In this document: positions 18,433-26,849 of the stretch, one piece after another | Numbering within the stretch: position 1 is the stretch's first letter | Layout: every line of letters begins with the position of its first letter | Source of the DNA: Akkermansiaceae bacterium | GTDB taxonomy: Bacteria; Verrucomicrobiota; Verrucomicrobiia; Verrucomicrobiales; Akkermansiaceae | NCBI GenBank assembly: GCA_017798145.1 | Contig: CP059069.1 | Location: 1,411,226 to 1,475,225, forward strand | Direction of reading: 5' to 3' | Length of the DNA stretch: 64,000 nt | The notes under the pieces: model-generated | What the model saw: only the letters and a program-made list of their open reading frames with translations | Database searches by the model: none | Told to the model about the DNA's origin: nothing | Position numbers and translations under genes: made by a program

Positions 18433-19302
18433 ATGAACCCCGCCGAAAAAGCCGACGCCCTCATCGAAGCCCTGCCCTACCTCCAGGCCTTCCGTTCCAA
18501 GACCATCCTCATCAAGATGGGCGGTTCCGCCATGGAGGATCCGGATCTCGTCGCGAACGTGATGCGTGACATCGTCTTTCTCGAAGTGGCGGGTATCAAC
18601 CCCATCGTCGTCCACGGCGGCGGCAAGGCGATCTCCGCCGCCATGGAGAAATCCGGAATCGAGGCGAAGTTCATCAACGGTCTCCGCTACACCTCCGACG
18701 AGGCCATCGACATCGTCTCCCGCGTGCTTTCCAACGAGATCAACCCCGGCCTCGTCCGCATGATCCGCGACTTCGGCGGCAAGGCCATCGGCATCCCCGG
18801 CACCGACATCTTCCTCGGCGAGAAAATGAAAGCCACCGGCTCCGACGGCGGACAGGTCGATCTCGGGCGCGTCGGCGAGGTCATCGGCTGCCAGCTCGCG
18901 AACATGGACACCGCCCACAAGGCGGGCATCGTTCCGGTCATTTCCCCCCTCGCCTCCGAGCTCGCCACCGGCAAGCCGCTCAACATCAACGCCGACCTCG
19001 CCGCCGCCGCCCTCGCCAAGGAACTCCGCGTCTCCAAGCTCGTCTATCTCTCCGACGTCCCCGGCCTGCTTTCCGACGCGAAAGATACCTCCACCCTCAT
19101 CAAATCCATCAACCGCGCCCAAGCCGACGCGCTCATCGCCGACGGCACGATCTCCGGCGGCATGATCCCCAAAGTCCGCTCCGCCGTGGACGCCCTCAAC
19201 GCCGGGGTCCGCAAGGTCCACTTCGTCGATGGCCGCCTGCCGCACGCGCTGCTTCTGGAAATTTTCACCGATGGCGGCATCGGCACGGAGGTCATCCGTT
19301 AG
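18433..19302 (+). CDS. argB: Acetylglutamate kinase
   Basis: 289 residues. It phosphorylates N-acetylglutamate in arginine synthesis. Key blocks: TILIKMGGSAMED (ATP phosphate loop), IVVHGGGKAISA (acetylglutamate site) and NINADLAAAALAKEL, then LIADGTISGGMIPK near the C-terminus. Other arg genes are not in the window. It ends tail to tail with, and overlaps by four bases, a minus-strand membrane protein gene. Confidence 0.97.
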   Translation: MNPAEKADALIEALPYLQAFRSKTILIKMGGSAMEDPDLVANVMRDIVFLEVAGINPIVVHGGGKAISAAMEKSGIEAKFINGLRYTSDEAIDIVSRVLSNEINPGLVRMIRDFGGKAIGIPGTDIFLGEKMKATGSDGGQVDLGRVGEVIGCQLANMDTAHKAGIVPVISPLASELATGKPLNINADLAAAALAKELRVSKLVYLSDVPGLLSDAKDTSTLIKSINRAQADALIADGTISGGMIPKVRSAVDALNAGVRKVHFVDGRLPHALLLEIFTDGGIGTEVIR

Positions 19303-19880
19303 ATCCGACCCTCGCGGAACATCCTTTTCCTATCATTCACCTGCAGGATGATGATCGCGATGAAGCAAAAGATGAAGAGCATGAAGGAAAGGATCAGCCC
19401 TTCCAGCATAGTGGTCAGATAGACTTCCATGAAGCCGGGAACGGCACCGCTTCCGCCATCCAAGCGATCGAAGAGCGTAGCCTTGTAGCCGAGGAAATCA
19501 TAACCCCAGGCAACTGCCGCTGCGGCGATCCGTCCGCACCACAAATCCGGAGTCAGCATCAGCATGGGGCCGAACGGGATCAACGTCACCGTGATCACCG
19601 ATATGACCAGCCTGACGAGGAGGCCGGCGTTCATCGCCCTTGCAAACAGGCTGTCATTTCTCGAAAGCGGCCCCGGAAGCGATGTCAGCACCGAATACGC
19701 CAGCACAAAGGTGAACACCGCGCAAAACATCGCCACATGGGAAACGGGAAAGGCCCAAAGCCCCAGCCACACCACCGCTATCAGATAACTGGGCAAGGCA
19801 TTGATCAGGCAGTGCCAGAACCATTTCTTCAGACACGAGGGGAAAAGTTCCCTGAACTCCTTGCAGGATTCCGGTTTCAT
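19299..19880 (-). CDS. Hypothetical multi-pass membrane protein
   Basis: 193 residues with about four or five hydrophobic helices (including PSYLIAVVWLGLWAFPVSHVAM and LILSFMLFIFCFIAIIIL) and a basic C-terminal end. No family recognised. It is the last gene of the minus-strand cluster holding two GYF_2-CD225 proteins and a DUF2752 protein. An ATG at 19943 would add 21 residues and overlap the DUF2752 stop by 11 bases; both starts are possible. Confidence 0.65.
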   Translation of the reverse strand: MKPESCKEFRELFPSCLKKWFWHCLINALPSYLIAVVWLGLWAFPVSHVAMFCAVFTFVLAYSVLTSLPGPLSRNDSLFARAMNAGLLVRLVISVITVTLIPFGPMLMLTPDLWCGRIAAAAVAWGYDFLGYKATLFDRLDGGSGAVPGFMEVYLTTMLEGLILSFMLFIFCFIAIIILQVNDRKRMFREGRI

Positions 19881-19932
19881 CTGAACGGAATATGTGTATC
19901 TCCGCGCCAAGGAGCAACCTTTCCCCAGCCAC

Positions 19933-20307
19933 CTACCAAACATTCCGCCCCACCCACCATACGATCACCACCACCGCGATCACCGTCGCCCCCCAGCGCC
20001 CGGGGTTGATCCGGAAGGGCAGCGGCTTCCCCCTGACCCAGCCAAGCACCTCGATTCCGAGGCCCAGCAGCGCCAGCGGCAGCAGCACCATGCCGACTGG
20101 ATTGAATGAGAACGCCTTGGCCACATCGCCGTGCAGCAGCGCATAGGTTCCCCGCGTCATCCCGCAGCCCGGGCAATCAAGCCCGGTCAGCTTCCGGAAC
20201 GCGCAGCCAGGCATCCATCCGGCGCCACCCGTCTCCCTCAGCATGTAGGCGGCGAATGCCAGGCCGAGCACCGCAAGCGAAGCCCACAATGCGCGGTCCC
20301 TGTGCAC
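19933..20307 (-). CDS. DUF2752 family membrane protein
   Basis: 124 residues. The family mark is the Cys pair region CAFRKLTGLDCPGCGMTRGTY followed by ALLHGDVAKAFSFNP, with three or four hydrophobic helices. DUF2752 proteins are often found beside CD225/dispanin-type proteins in Bacteroidota and Verrucomicrobiota, and that is so here: the upstream GYF_2-CD225 gene ends ten bases before this start. Function unknown. Confidence 0.85.
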   Translation of the reverse strand: MHRDRALWASLAVLGLAFAAYMLRETGGAGWMPGCAFRKLTGLDCPGCGMTRGTYALLHGDVAKAFSFNPVGMVLLPLALLGLGIEVLGWVRGKPLPFRINPGRWGATVIAVVVIVWWVGRNVW

Positions 20308-20317
20308 GTCGCGGGCT

Positions 20318-20818
20318 TTAGTTCAGGGATCCGCTCGCGGCACCAATGATGATCAGCAAGACATATGCCACGAGCACAAAAAGCCCGCAACCGACGGCGA
20401 CGCTCATCCAGGTCTTGGCGGACTTCGATGCTGCGTTGGCACCGGCGATATCGCCGCGTGCGACAAGGCCGTCCACCTTTGCGGCATACACGATCGCCAC
20501 AACGCCGAAAGGCATGCAACATAGCACGGTCGCCACGATCGACTGCCAGAGATAGTTCGGGATCTGCGGGGCGTATCCGGCGGGATACGCGGCAGGCTGC
20601 TGCATCGGCACGGAACCCATCTGGCCGAGTGCCGGCACCTGGGGAGAAATTCCGCCGGGATGCAGCTCGGGAACCTGGCCGTAGGCTTTCCAATCCGCCA
20701 TCCCCTCCTTCCAGACGAGATCCGTGGCGAGAACCTCGCCGCTGCTTGCCTTCGCTTTGAGTTCCTCGTCCGTGAGCGGGCCGAGCTGCGTTCCGTTTTT
20801 CGAATAATACCAGGACAT
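20318..20818 (-). CDS. GYF_2 plus CD225/dispanin protein, second paralog
   Basis: About 166 residues. The N-terminal GYF_2 domain (MSWYYSKNGTQLGPLTDEEL, then VWKEGMADWKAYGQVPEL) probably binds proline-rich ligands in the cytoplasm. A Pro/Gln-rich linker leads to a CD225/dispanin segment: PNYLWQSIVATVLCCMPFGV, then AIVYAAKVDGL, and ANAASKSAKTWMSVAV before a final helix. CD225 is the domain of animal IFITM proteins. The two domains are known together in bacteria; no activity is established. The ATG at 20818 places the GYF domain at the very start. Confidence 0.88.
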   Translation of the reverse strand: MSWYYSKNGTQLGPLTDEELKAKASSGEVLATDLVWKEGMADWKAYGQVPELHPGGISPQVPALGQMGSVPMQQPAAYPAGYAPQIPNYLWQSIVATVLCCMPFGVVAIVYAAKVDGLVARGDIAGANAASKSAKTWMSVAVGCGLFVLVAYVLLIIIGAASGSLN

Positions 20819-20876
20819 GAGACCATTAGAATCCACGTCCGCATGGCGGAGTCAAGTTTCACATCGGGCAAAGAAT

Positions 20877-21458
20877 TCAGAAACTGCCGACGGCGAAGAA
20901 AACGAACATCCCGATGAGACCCAGGAGGATCAGTCCCGAAAGCGCAAAAGAAACGATCATCCAGACCTTTGCGGATTTCGAGGCGGACTCGGCCTCGATG
21001 AGCCTGCCCTGAACCCGCAACCCCTCGACCTTGTTGGCGTAAACCAAGGCCACGATCGCGAACGGCATCCCGATGGGCAGGCAGATCAGCAACATCAGCA
21101 CGCCACTGAGCACCAGCGCGACGATGGACTGCCACATGTAGTTGGGGATCTGGGGCGCGATGTAATTCCCTTGGTAAGCGGGTGGCTGAGGCAGCGGGAT
21201 GTGACCCGGCTGCGGGTTCGCAGGCTGCCGTTCCGGCGCCATCACAGGAGCTAGGCCACCCGGTGCATCCGCTGTGGGTGTCGCAAGGGGGGATTCCTGA
21301 AGCTCGGCAACCCCTGAAATCGGCAGCCAGCCCGCCATGCCCTCGCGCCACACAAGCGTAGTTGGCCCAATCTCGCCCCTGCGTATCTTCTGGCGCAGCT
21401 CGTCCTCCGGCACTGGCCCTTGCTGCAATCCCATCTTCGTGTAGTTCCAGAGCGTCAT
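20877..21458 (-). CDS. GYF_2 plus CD225/dispanin protein, first paralog
   Basis: About 193 residues with the same order as the downstream paralog: GYF_2 (MTLWNYTKMGLQQGPVPEDEL, then VWREGMAGWLPISGVAEL), a longer Pro-rich linker, and the CD225 part (IPNYMWQSIVALVLSGVLML, AIVALVYANKVEGL, ESASKSAKVWMIVSFAL). Tandem duplication is likely because the two proteins align throughout while differing in the linker. It heads the run of four minus-strand genes ending at 19299, with short gaps that suit one operon. Confidence 0.88.
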   Translation of the reverse strand: MTLWNYTKMGLQQGPVPEDELRQKIRRGEIGPTTLVWREGMAGWLPISGVAELQESPLATPTADAPGGLAPVMAPERQPANPQPGHIPLPQPPAYQGNYIAPQIPNYMWQSIVALVLSGVLMLLICLPIGMPFAIVALVYANKVEGLRVQGRLIEAESASKSAKVWMIVSFALSGLILLGLIGMFVFFAVGSF

Positions 21459-21511
21459 ACGGGAAACCATCCTTCGGACACGCCCGGGGTGTCAATCCCA
21501 CCGGACAGCCC

Positions 21512-21889
21512 TCACCACCTTTCGTCCCCGGAATCGACCACAGGCAGGGCGGATTCAAACTCCTCAAAAGTCAGGAAAAGCCGATCCGGAGGGTCATGGG
21601 GCGAGAGACCGAGCGGCATCACACCGGACAAAGGGGCTACAGGTTTCCTTCTCACGGGATTTTGAACCGGGCAGCTGATCATGCCTCCGCATGTCGTCTT
21701 TTCCTCTCCGGCAAACATCACGAACTGCGGCCGGTAATCCGGCACCTTCCGCAGCTTCACCCCATCCATCACGACCGCGCCCAGAACCACGAACACCAGT
21801 CCGGCCACCATCCCCAAGAGAGCCGCAGTCACCCGCTCCCAATGCACTCGGCGCTTCGCTGAAATGGATGTTTCAAAATGCAGGCTCAT
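21512..21889 (-). CDS. Hypothetical single-pass membrane protein
   Basis: 125 residues: a short basic N-terminus, one transmembrane helix (VTAALLGMVAGLVFVVLGAVVM) and a soluble part with a Cys-containing segment (EEKTTCGGMISCPVQNP). No family recognised. It lies between mnmA and the GYF/CD225 cluster on the same strand with ~40-100 base gaps, so it may belong to the same transcript. Confidence 0.6.
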   Translation of the reverse strand: MSLHFETSISAKRRVHWERVTAALLGMVAGLVFVVLGAVVMDGVKLRKVPDYRPQFVMFAGEEKTTCGGMISCPVQNPVRRKPVAPLSGVMPLGLSPHDPPDRLFLTFEEFESALPVVDSGDERW

Positions 21890-21950
21890 GGTGTTTCCAC
21901 CTTCAACAACGCACTCCCACCGGAAACCCTTAGGTCACACAAGCCCAGTC

Positions 21951-21986
21951 TTCCCACTGATCACCGATCACTGATCACCCGGCACT
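21951..21986 (-). repeat. Short interspersed TGATCA-type motif, copy 4
   Basis: TTCCCACTGATCACCGATCA then CTGATCACCCGGCAC, overlapping the 3' end of mnmA. Unlike the other three copies it is not just upstream of a start codon on its own strand. Confidence 0.45.
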
Positions 21987-23064
21987 AGCAAACTCCCTCC
22001 ACCACCCCGCCCCCCAGCATCCTCCCGCCGTCGTAGAACGCCATGATCTGCCCCGCCACGATGGCCCGCTGCGCCTTTCCGAAAAACAGTTTCACCCTCC
22101 CGCCGTCTACCGCCTCCACCCTCGCGAGCTCCGCCTTCGCCCGGTAGCGCGGCTGTGCCTCCACCCGCTTTAGCGAGGCGATGTCCTCGTTGATCGAGCT
22201 GATACTGCCAACCATGCATTCCTTCGAGTAGAGCCCCTCCGTGTCCTCCCTGTCCCAGCCGATCACCAGCTGGTTCTCCGCCGCCTTTTTCCCCACCACC
22301 ACATACGCCATCCCATCCCTCGGCGAGGCGACCCCATGCCCTTTCCTCTGCCCTATCGTATAGAAGTGCAGCCCCCTGTGCTCGCCCATCACCTTGCCAT
22401 CCAGATCCACGATCTCGCCCGGCTTGTCCGGCAGATAATGCGCCAGGAAATCCCCCATCTTCACCTGACCAAGGAAACATATCCCCTGCGAATCCTTCTT
22501 CTCCGCCACCGGGAGGCCGAAACGCCGCGCCACCTCCCGCACCTCCGGCTTCAGCATTTCCCCTGTCGGAAAAAGCGCGTGCGCCACCTGGTGCTGCGTC
22601 ATCAGCGAGAGAAAATAGCTCTGATCCTTGTTAGGATCCGCCCCGCGAAGCACTGCCGCCTGTCCATTGGAAAGCACCCGCCGCCGCGCATAGTGCCCAG
22701 TGCCGACCGCCTCGAATCCCTGGCTGATCGCGTAATCAAGGAACACCCCGAACTTCATCTCCCGGTTGCACCACACATCGGGATTCGGCGTCAGCCCCTC
22801 CTCATATCCGTTCACCAGATACTCCACGATCTTCTCCTTATACTGGTCTATCAGATCGATCACCCGGAACTCGATCCCCAGCCTTTTCGCAACCGCATGC
22901 GCATCCGCTATGTCCTGCTCCCAAGGACAATCGCCCGGAATCCCCTCCTCGTTCATCCAGTTTTTCATGTAACCGCCCACCACCTCATGCCCCTGCTCCA
23001 CGAGCAGCGCCGCCGCCACCGCGCTATCCACACCCCCGGACAAACCAACCATCACCTTCGACAT
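21985..23064 (-). CDS. mnmA: tRNA 2-thiouridine(34) synthase MnmA
   Basis: 359 residues. It adenylates and thiolates U34 of Glu, Gln and Lys tRNAs. The PP-loop SGGVDSAVAAALL is at the N-terminus. The catalytic Cys pair is in NPDVWCNREMKFG and DSQGICFLGQVKMGDF, with IGQRKGHGV and a C-terminal beta barrel following. It is the last core gene before the accessory island at 23.1 kb. Confidence 0.96.
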   Translation of the reverse strand: MSKVMVGLSGGVDSAVAAALLVEQGHEVVGGYMKNWMNEEGIPGDCPWEQDIADAHAVAKRLGIEFRVIDLIDQYKEKIVEYLVNGYEEGLTPNPDVWCNREMKFGVFLDYAISQGFEAVGTGHYARRRVLSNGQAAVLRGADPNKDQSYFLSLMTQHQVAHALFPTGEMLKPEVREVARRFGLPVAEKKDSQGICFLGQVKMGDFLAHYLPDKPGEIVDLDGKVMGEHRGLHFYTIGQRKGHGVASPRDGMAYVVVGKKAAENQLVIGWDREDTEGLYSKECMVGSISSINEDIASLKRVEAQPRYRAKAELARVEAVDGGRVKLFFGKAQRAIVAGQIMAFYDGGRMLGGGVVEGVC

Positions 23065-23114
23065 TCCCGCAGCTTAAATTCCAAATCCCAAACCTCAAAC
23101 TTCAAATCAAGCCC

Positions 23115-23340
23115 CAAGGAGGGGCGCGCCCTATCGCCGCCCGGCAAGCCAAGCCATTTCCCAAGGAGGGGCGTGCCCTATGGCCGCCGACACAACCCAA
23201 GTCTTCCCAAGGAGCGGCGGATGTCATCCGCCAGACAACCCAAGCACCCAACCAAAGTCTTCCTGAACACTGAAAACTGCCAACTGGCAAACTCCTCTCC
23301 TCCATTCTTATCCGGCGGCCATAGGGCGCGCCGCTCCTTG
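23115..23340. repeat. REP/REPIN-like palindromic repeat cluster, copy A
   Basis: Contains two direct copies of CAAGGAGGGGCGYGCCCTAT, a CAAGGAGCGGCGGATG block with the internal palindrome GGCGGATG-T-CATCCGCC, a ~60-bp linker, and an inverted copy ending GCGCGCCGCTCCTTG. The same array of blocks recurs at 33190-33747, and shorter versions flank the RAYT gene. Apparent ORFs here (reading ALWPPGNP or PYGRPA) are translations of the repeat and not genes. It separates mnmA from the CRISPR-Cas locus. Confidence 0.85.
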
Positions 23341-23513
23341 TTCACCCTTCTTTCGCCAACGCCTCCTCCACCACGCGCTACTCCGCCGTTCTGAATAATT
23401 CCCTCAGCCCTTTGTTCCCCATTCCGCTTTGTTCCCCATTCCGGAGACACTCCAGGAGAACCCGCCCTCATTCAATCCGGTATTCTCTCTTCCCCTGATT
23501 AGCCCTCGCTGGC

Positions 23514-23551
23514 AAAAAAAGGGCGGGGTGTCCCGTAGGACAGAGCCCGCT
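23514..23551 (-). terminator. Rho-independent terminator of the tracrRNA
   Basis: Minus strand: outer stem GCGGG/CCCGC, inner stem TGTCC/GGACA around the tetraloop TACG, then seven T residues. It closes a transcript that starts at the anti-repeat 50 bases upstream, which is the strongest evidence for the tracrRNA strand. Confidence 0.85.
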
Positions 23552-23600
23552 AAATCTGATTATTGCTACGAAAAGACAACAAGCAGTGATCAATTACCGT
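23514..23600 (-). ncRNA. tracrRNA with a full-length 36-nt anti-repeat
   Basis: The 36 bases at 23565-23600, read on the minus strand, align to the CRISPR repeat over its whole length: the first 18 differ at one position, and the second half keeps register with mostly C-to-T changes. Modelled against the minus-strand repeat RNA this gives 28 Watson-Crick pairs, four G-U wobbles and four mismatches; two adjacent U-U mismatches after an 8-bp lower stem form an internal loop like the bulge of known Cas9 guides. The anti-repeat is followed by a short A/T-rich linker and a terminator hairpin with seven T residues. Predicted length is ~87 nt. It diverges from cas9. Coordinates of the 5' end are inferred. 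Confidence 0.85.
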
Positions 23601-23604
23601 AGAC

Positions 23605-23632
23605 ATGATGTCAAAAACCGAGAGTATGTCAA
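23605..23632 (-). promoter_or_regulatory. Predicted tracrRNA promoter
   Basis: Minus strand: a perfect TTGACA at 23632-23627 and CATCAT (4 of 6 matches to TATAAT) at 23610-23605, spaced by 16 bases. Transcription would begin about 23598, at the 5' end of the anti-repeat. The -35 box lies only a few bases upstream of the cas9 start codon, so tracrRNA and cas9 transcription may affect each other. Confidence 0.55.
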
Positions 23633-23635
23633 CCT

Positions 23636-26600
23636 ATGAATTACACATTGGGATTGGACATGGGAGTGGCATCGCTGGGTTGGTCGGTCGTTTCCGAAGA
23701 GGATGAGTTTATCGATACCGGGGTCAGGGTGTTCCCCGCCGCTGTTGACGCCTTCAATTCTTCCAAAGAGAAACACCCAAACCAAGACCGCCGTGGAGCC
23801 AGGGGCATGCGGAGGAGGATCAGACGCAAGGCGGAGAGGAAGAAAGCAATTTCCGAAGCGCTAGTTTCCCTAGGTTGGAAACCGGCGGAAGACGAAGCTC
23901 GCGAGGAATGGTTCGCTTTGGACGTATATGAACTCAGGCACCGCGCCATCCTTGAAAAGATTTCCCTCCAGGAACTAGGGCGCATCATCTATCACCTGAA
24001 CCAACGTCGGGGCTTTCTTTCCCTGCGCAAGACGGAGGCTAATACGGATGACAAGGAGACAAAGGGGATGCTTGGCGAGATCTCAGACCTCCAAAAAACC
24101 ATCTCGACATCCGGTGCAAAGACCTTGGGAAACCACCTCTACGAAACCTACAAAAAGGAAGGCATTTCCACTCGACTCCGGAACAGGCATTTCAGTCGAA
24201 GGATGCTGCACGATGAATTCGGTCTCATTTGGGAAACGCAGGCACAATGGCACCCTGAGCTCACCCCCATCATAAGGCATGGAACCGAGGGGATTCCCAA
24301 AAACGGAATCAAAGTCGTAAAACCTACCCCCGCCGCACCTGGACAGAACCTTCTCGAACAATTCGGAATTGAAGGCATGACCTTCTTCCAGCGGAAGGTT
24401 TATTGGAAAGAGGGGTCCATCGGCAAATGCGAGCTGGAGGCAGGCGACACCCGCGCTCCAGTCGCAGACCGCCGCTTCCAAGAGTTCCGGATGCTCCAGG
24501 AGGTCAACAACCTAAAGATAACTGATCTTTCTGAACCCGGTAACCCGTTAGAAAGGCGGCTCCATGAAGATGAACGCCTTGCTGCTGTCGCTTACCTGAC
24601 AGGAAAGGACAAACCGAAGCTAGATGCACTCAAAGTCAATCTCTGTAAGAACCGCAAATTGGAATCCTTCCCCCGGGAGCCAGCCCTCGTCACTTTCAAC
24701 CTCGAAAACAGCGGGCGCACCACCATTGCAGGCACAACGACCGACGCCAAGCTCAAGGGTGCGAAAATCCTCGGCAAGACCTGGGACAACTTCACGGAAT
24801 CACAGCTGAACGGTATCGTCGAAGCCCTCACCCTCCCCGCCGCCACGGATGAGGATATCCGGGAAGCCTTAGAAAAACTCGGCTTCCTCAAGGAACCCCA
24901 GATCGACAAACTCCTGTCCCTCTCACTTCCCACGGGTTACGGCCATCTATCCATCAAAGCTCTCGAAAGGCTCCTGCCTCACATGCGCAGCGGCATGCTC
25001 TACATGCACAAATCACCCGAGAGATCAGCAATGGCAGCAGCAGGCTACCAGCGCCGCGACGAACACGATAAGGAAAGCCTCGATCTCCTGCCCCGCCTTG
25101 AGGAAGTGCTGGATTCGGAGTCTCCCTTCTACGATCCCCAGCAGGTCGTCATCAACAATCCCGTCGTGCTTCGATCCCTTACCGAGATGCGCAAGGTCGT
25201 CAACGGCCTCATCCGGAAATACGGCAAGCCATCCCGCATCCATCTGGAGATGGCGCGCTCCCTGAAGATGGGGCCAAAGCAGCGAAAGGAACATGAAAAG
25301 GAAACGCGGGGATATGAGAGGGAACGGGAAAAGGCCGCCGCATTCCTCGAAAGCCACGACGTCATCCCCACCGGGGATGCACTCCAGCTTGTCCGCCTAT
25401 GGGAGGAACAGGAAAAGCAGTGCCCCTACTGCGACAAGGCCATCTCACAATCCCAACTTCTCGGTGGAGCTGGCGAGATCGACATCGACCACATCTTCCC
25501 CTTCAGCCGCTCCGCTGACAACAGCATGGCAAACAAGGTTGTCTGCCATCGTGGATGTAACAGGGACAAACTAAACAAGACACCCCGGGAGTGGCTAGAG
25601 TTCACCGATCCGGACGGCTACGAAGCCATGATCCAGCGCACCCGCAGCCTCCAGTCGAACAAGCGCAAACGCTTCTACGCGGAGGAAATCCCCGAGGGTT
25701 TTGCAAACAGGGATCTCAACGACACGGCATGGATGGCGAAAGCCGCCCGCCAATACCTCGCCCGCCTGATGGAAAAATCCCACCTCGTGCAGGGCACAAA
25801 GGGAACCCACACCGCCCTCCTCCGGGATCACTGGCAGCTACATTCCCTCCTCCGGAACGACGGTATCGATCTCAAGAACAGGGACGACCACCGCCACCAC
25901 GCCCTTGATGCCGTTCTCATAGCCCTCTGCGACCAAAGGCGTATCCGTGCGTTGCTGGACAAGCACCATTTCTCTCTCGTTGCAAAGGAGGCGAAGGAAA
26001 AGGGGAAACGCATCTACCGCCTCACGAATAGCGGTGAAAACATCGCCCCCCCTTGGCCGAACTTCCGGACGTCTGTCGAGTCCTCGCTCAATTCCATTTG
26101 GGTATCCCACCGTCCGCGCCGCAAGCTATCCGGAGCGCTCCATAAGGAAACAAACTATGGCAAGACTGCGGATGGGCTTCTCGTCGTTCGCAAGCCGATC
26201 CAGAACCTCAGCGCGAAGGAAATCGCCGGCATCCGCGATTCAGGTATCGCCGCCATCATCCGCGAGTATATCAATAGCCACGGGGGTGATGCCGCCTGCC
26301 TCAAGGCCATTACCCCGGAGAATCCGCTCCTGATGCCTTCCGGCACGCCCATACGCAAAGTCCGCACTGCCATCCCCTACTCCCATCTCACCATCCGTGA
26401 AGGCACCGACCACGAAACCCACGTCCAGTCCGCCTCCACCCACCACCTTGCCATCTTCTCTCTCGGCGATGGGAAATTCCACTTCGAGCCCGTAACCCTC
26501 TACGAGGCATCCCGCCGCCACCGTGCCAAAGAACCTGTCATCCAAAGGACTTTCGCGGGAATGCCGCCGGAAGCCGAGTTCCTCATGCACCTCTGCTCTG

Positions 26601-26839
26601 GTGACAGCATGATGGCCACGGTCGACGGTGAGGATGTCCTGTTCGTGTTCAACACCATGGCGACTTCAACACTCCAGGTCTGGTTTGCCCATCATACCGA
26701 CGCCGCACAGCAACACAAAGATCCGGAGACGGGACAGTCCTTGCTAAGATCGTGCATGCCCGGTTCTTTCGGCAAAAAGTTCCCGAATGCTCGAAAGGTT
26801 CAGATCCTACCCACCGGGGAAGTGCGTAACACCCAATAA
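23636..26839 (+). CDS. cas9: CRISPR-associated endonuclease Cas9, type II-C
   Basis: 1067 residues, the compact II-C size. RuvC-I is LGLDMGVASLGW with catalytic D8; the Arg-rich bridge helix is near residues 50-75 (RRGARGMRRRIRRKAERKK). RuvC-II is IHLEMARSLKMG with E538. The HNH domain has CPYCDKAI, then DIDHIFPFS with D618/H619, and HRGCNRDKL. RuvC-III is HHALDAVLIAL with H755 and D758. All catalytic residues are present, so both strands of target DNA should be cut. The C-terminal ~250 residues would hold the PAM-interacting domain. cas1 follows after 10 bases. No csn2 or cas4 is present, which defines II-C. The start has no strong ribosome binding site. Confidence 0.97.
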   Translation: MNYTLGLDMGVASLGWSVVSEEDEFIDTGVRVFPAAVDAFNSSKEKHPNQDRRGARGMRRRIRRKAERKKAISEALVSLGWKPAEDEAREEWFALDVYELRHRAILEKISLQELGRIIYHLNQRRGFLSLRKTEANTDDKETKGMLGEISDLQKTISTSGAKTLGNHLYETYKKEGISTRLRNRHFSRRMLHDEFGLIWETQAQWHPELTPIIRHGTEGIPKNGIKVVKPTPAAPGQNLLEQFGIEGMTFFQRKVYWKEGSIGKCELEAGDTRAPVADRRFQEFRMLQEVNNLKITDLSEPGNPLERRLHEDERLAAVAYLTGKDKPKLDALKVNLCKNRKLESFPREPALVTFNLENSGRTTIAGTTTDAKLKGAKILGKTWDNFTESQLNGIVEALTLPAATDEDIREALEKLGFLKEPQIDKLLSLSLPTGYGHLSIKALERLLPHMRSGMLYMHKSPERSAMAAAGYQRRDEHDKESLDLLPRLEEVLDSESPFYDPQQVVINNPVVLRSLTEMRKVVNGLIRKYGKPSRIHLEMARSLKMGPKQRKEHEKETRGYEREREKAAAFLESHDVIPTGDALQLVRLWEEQEKQCPYCDKAISQSQLLGGAGEIDIDHIFPFSRSADNSMANKVVCHRGCNRDKLNKTPREWLEFTDPDGYEAMIQRTRSLQSNKRKRFYAEEIPEGFANRDLNDTAWMAKAARQYLARLMEKSHLVQGTKGTHTALLRDHWQLHSLLRNDGIDLKNRDDHRHHALDAVLIALCDQRRIRALLDKHHFSLVAKEAKEKGKRIYRLTNSGENIAPPWPNFRTSVESSLNSIWVSHRPRRKLSGALHKETNYGKTADGLLVVRKPIQNLSAKEIAGIRDSGIAAIIREYINSHGGDAACLKAITPENPLLMPSGTPIRKVRTAIPYSHLTIREGTDHETHVQSASTHHLAIFSLGDGKFHFEPVTLYEASRRHRAKEPVIQRTFAGMPPEAEFLMHLCSGDSMMATVDGEDVLFVFNTMATSTLQVWFAHHTDAAQQHKDPETGQSLLRSCMPGSFGKKFPNARKVQILPTGEVRNTQ

Positions 26840-26849
26840 GTAAAAGAGG

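Noticed and set aside
23565-23635. A plus-strand tracrRNA reading from the anti-repeat towards cas9
   Set aside because: No terminator lies before the cas9 start codon, and the minus strand has the promoter-like box, the terminator hairpin with T7 and a full-length pairing register.
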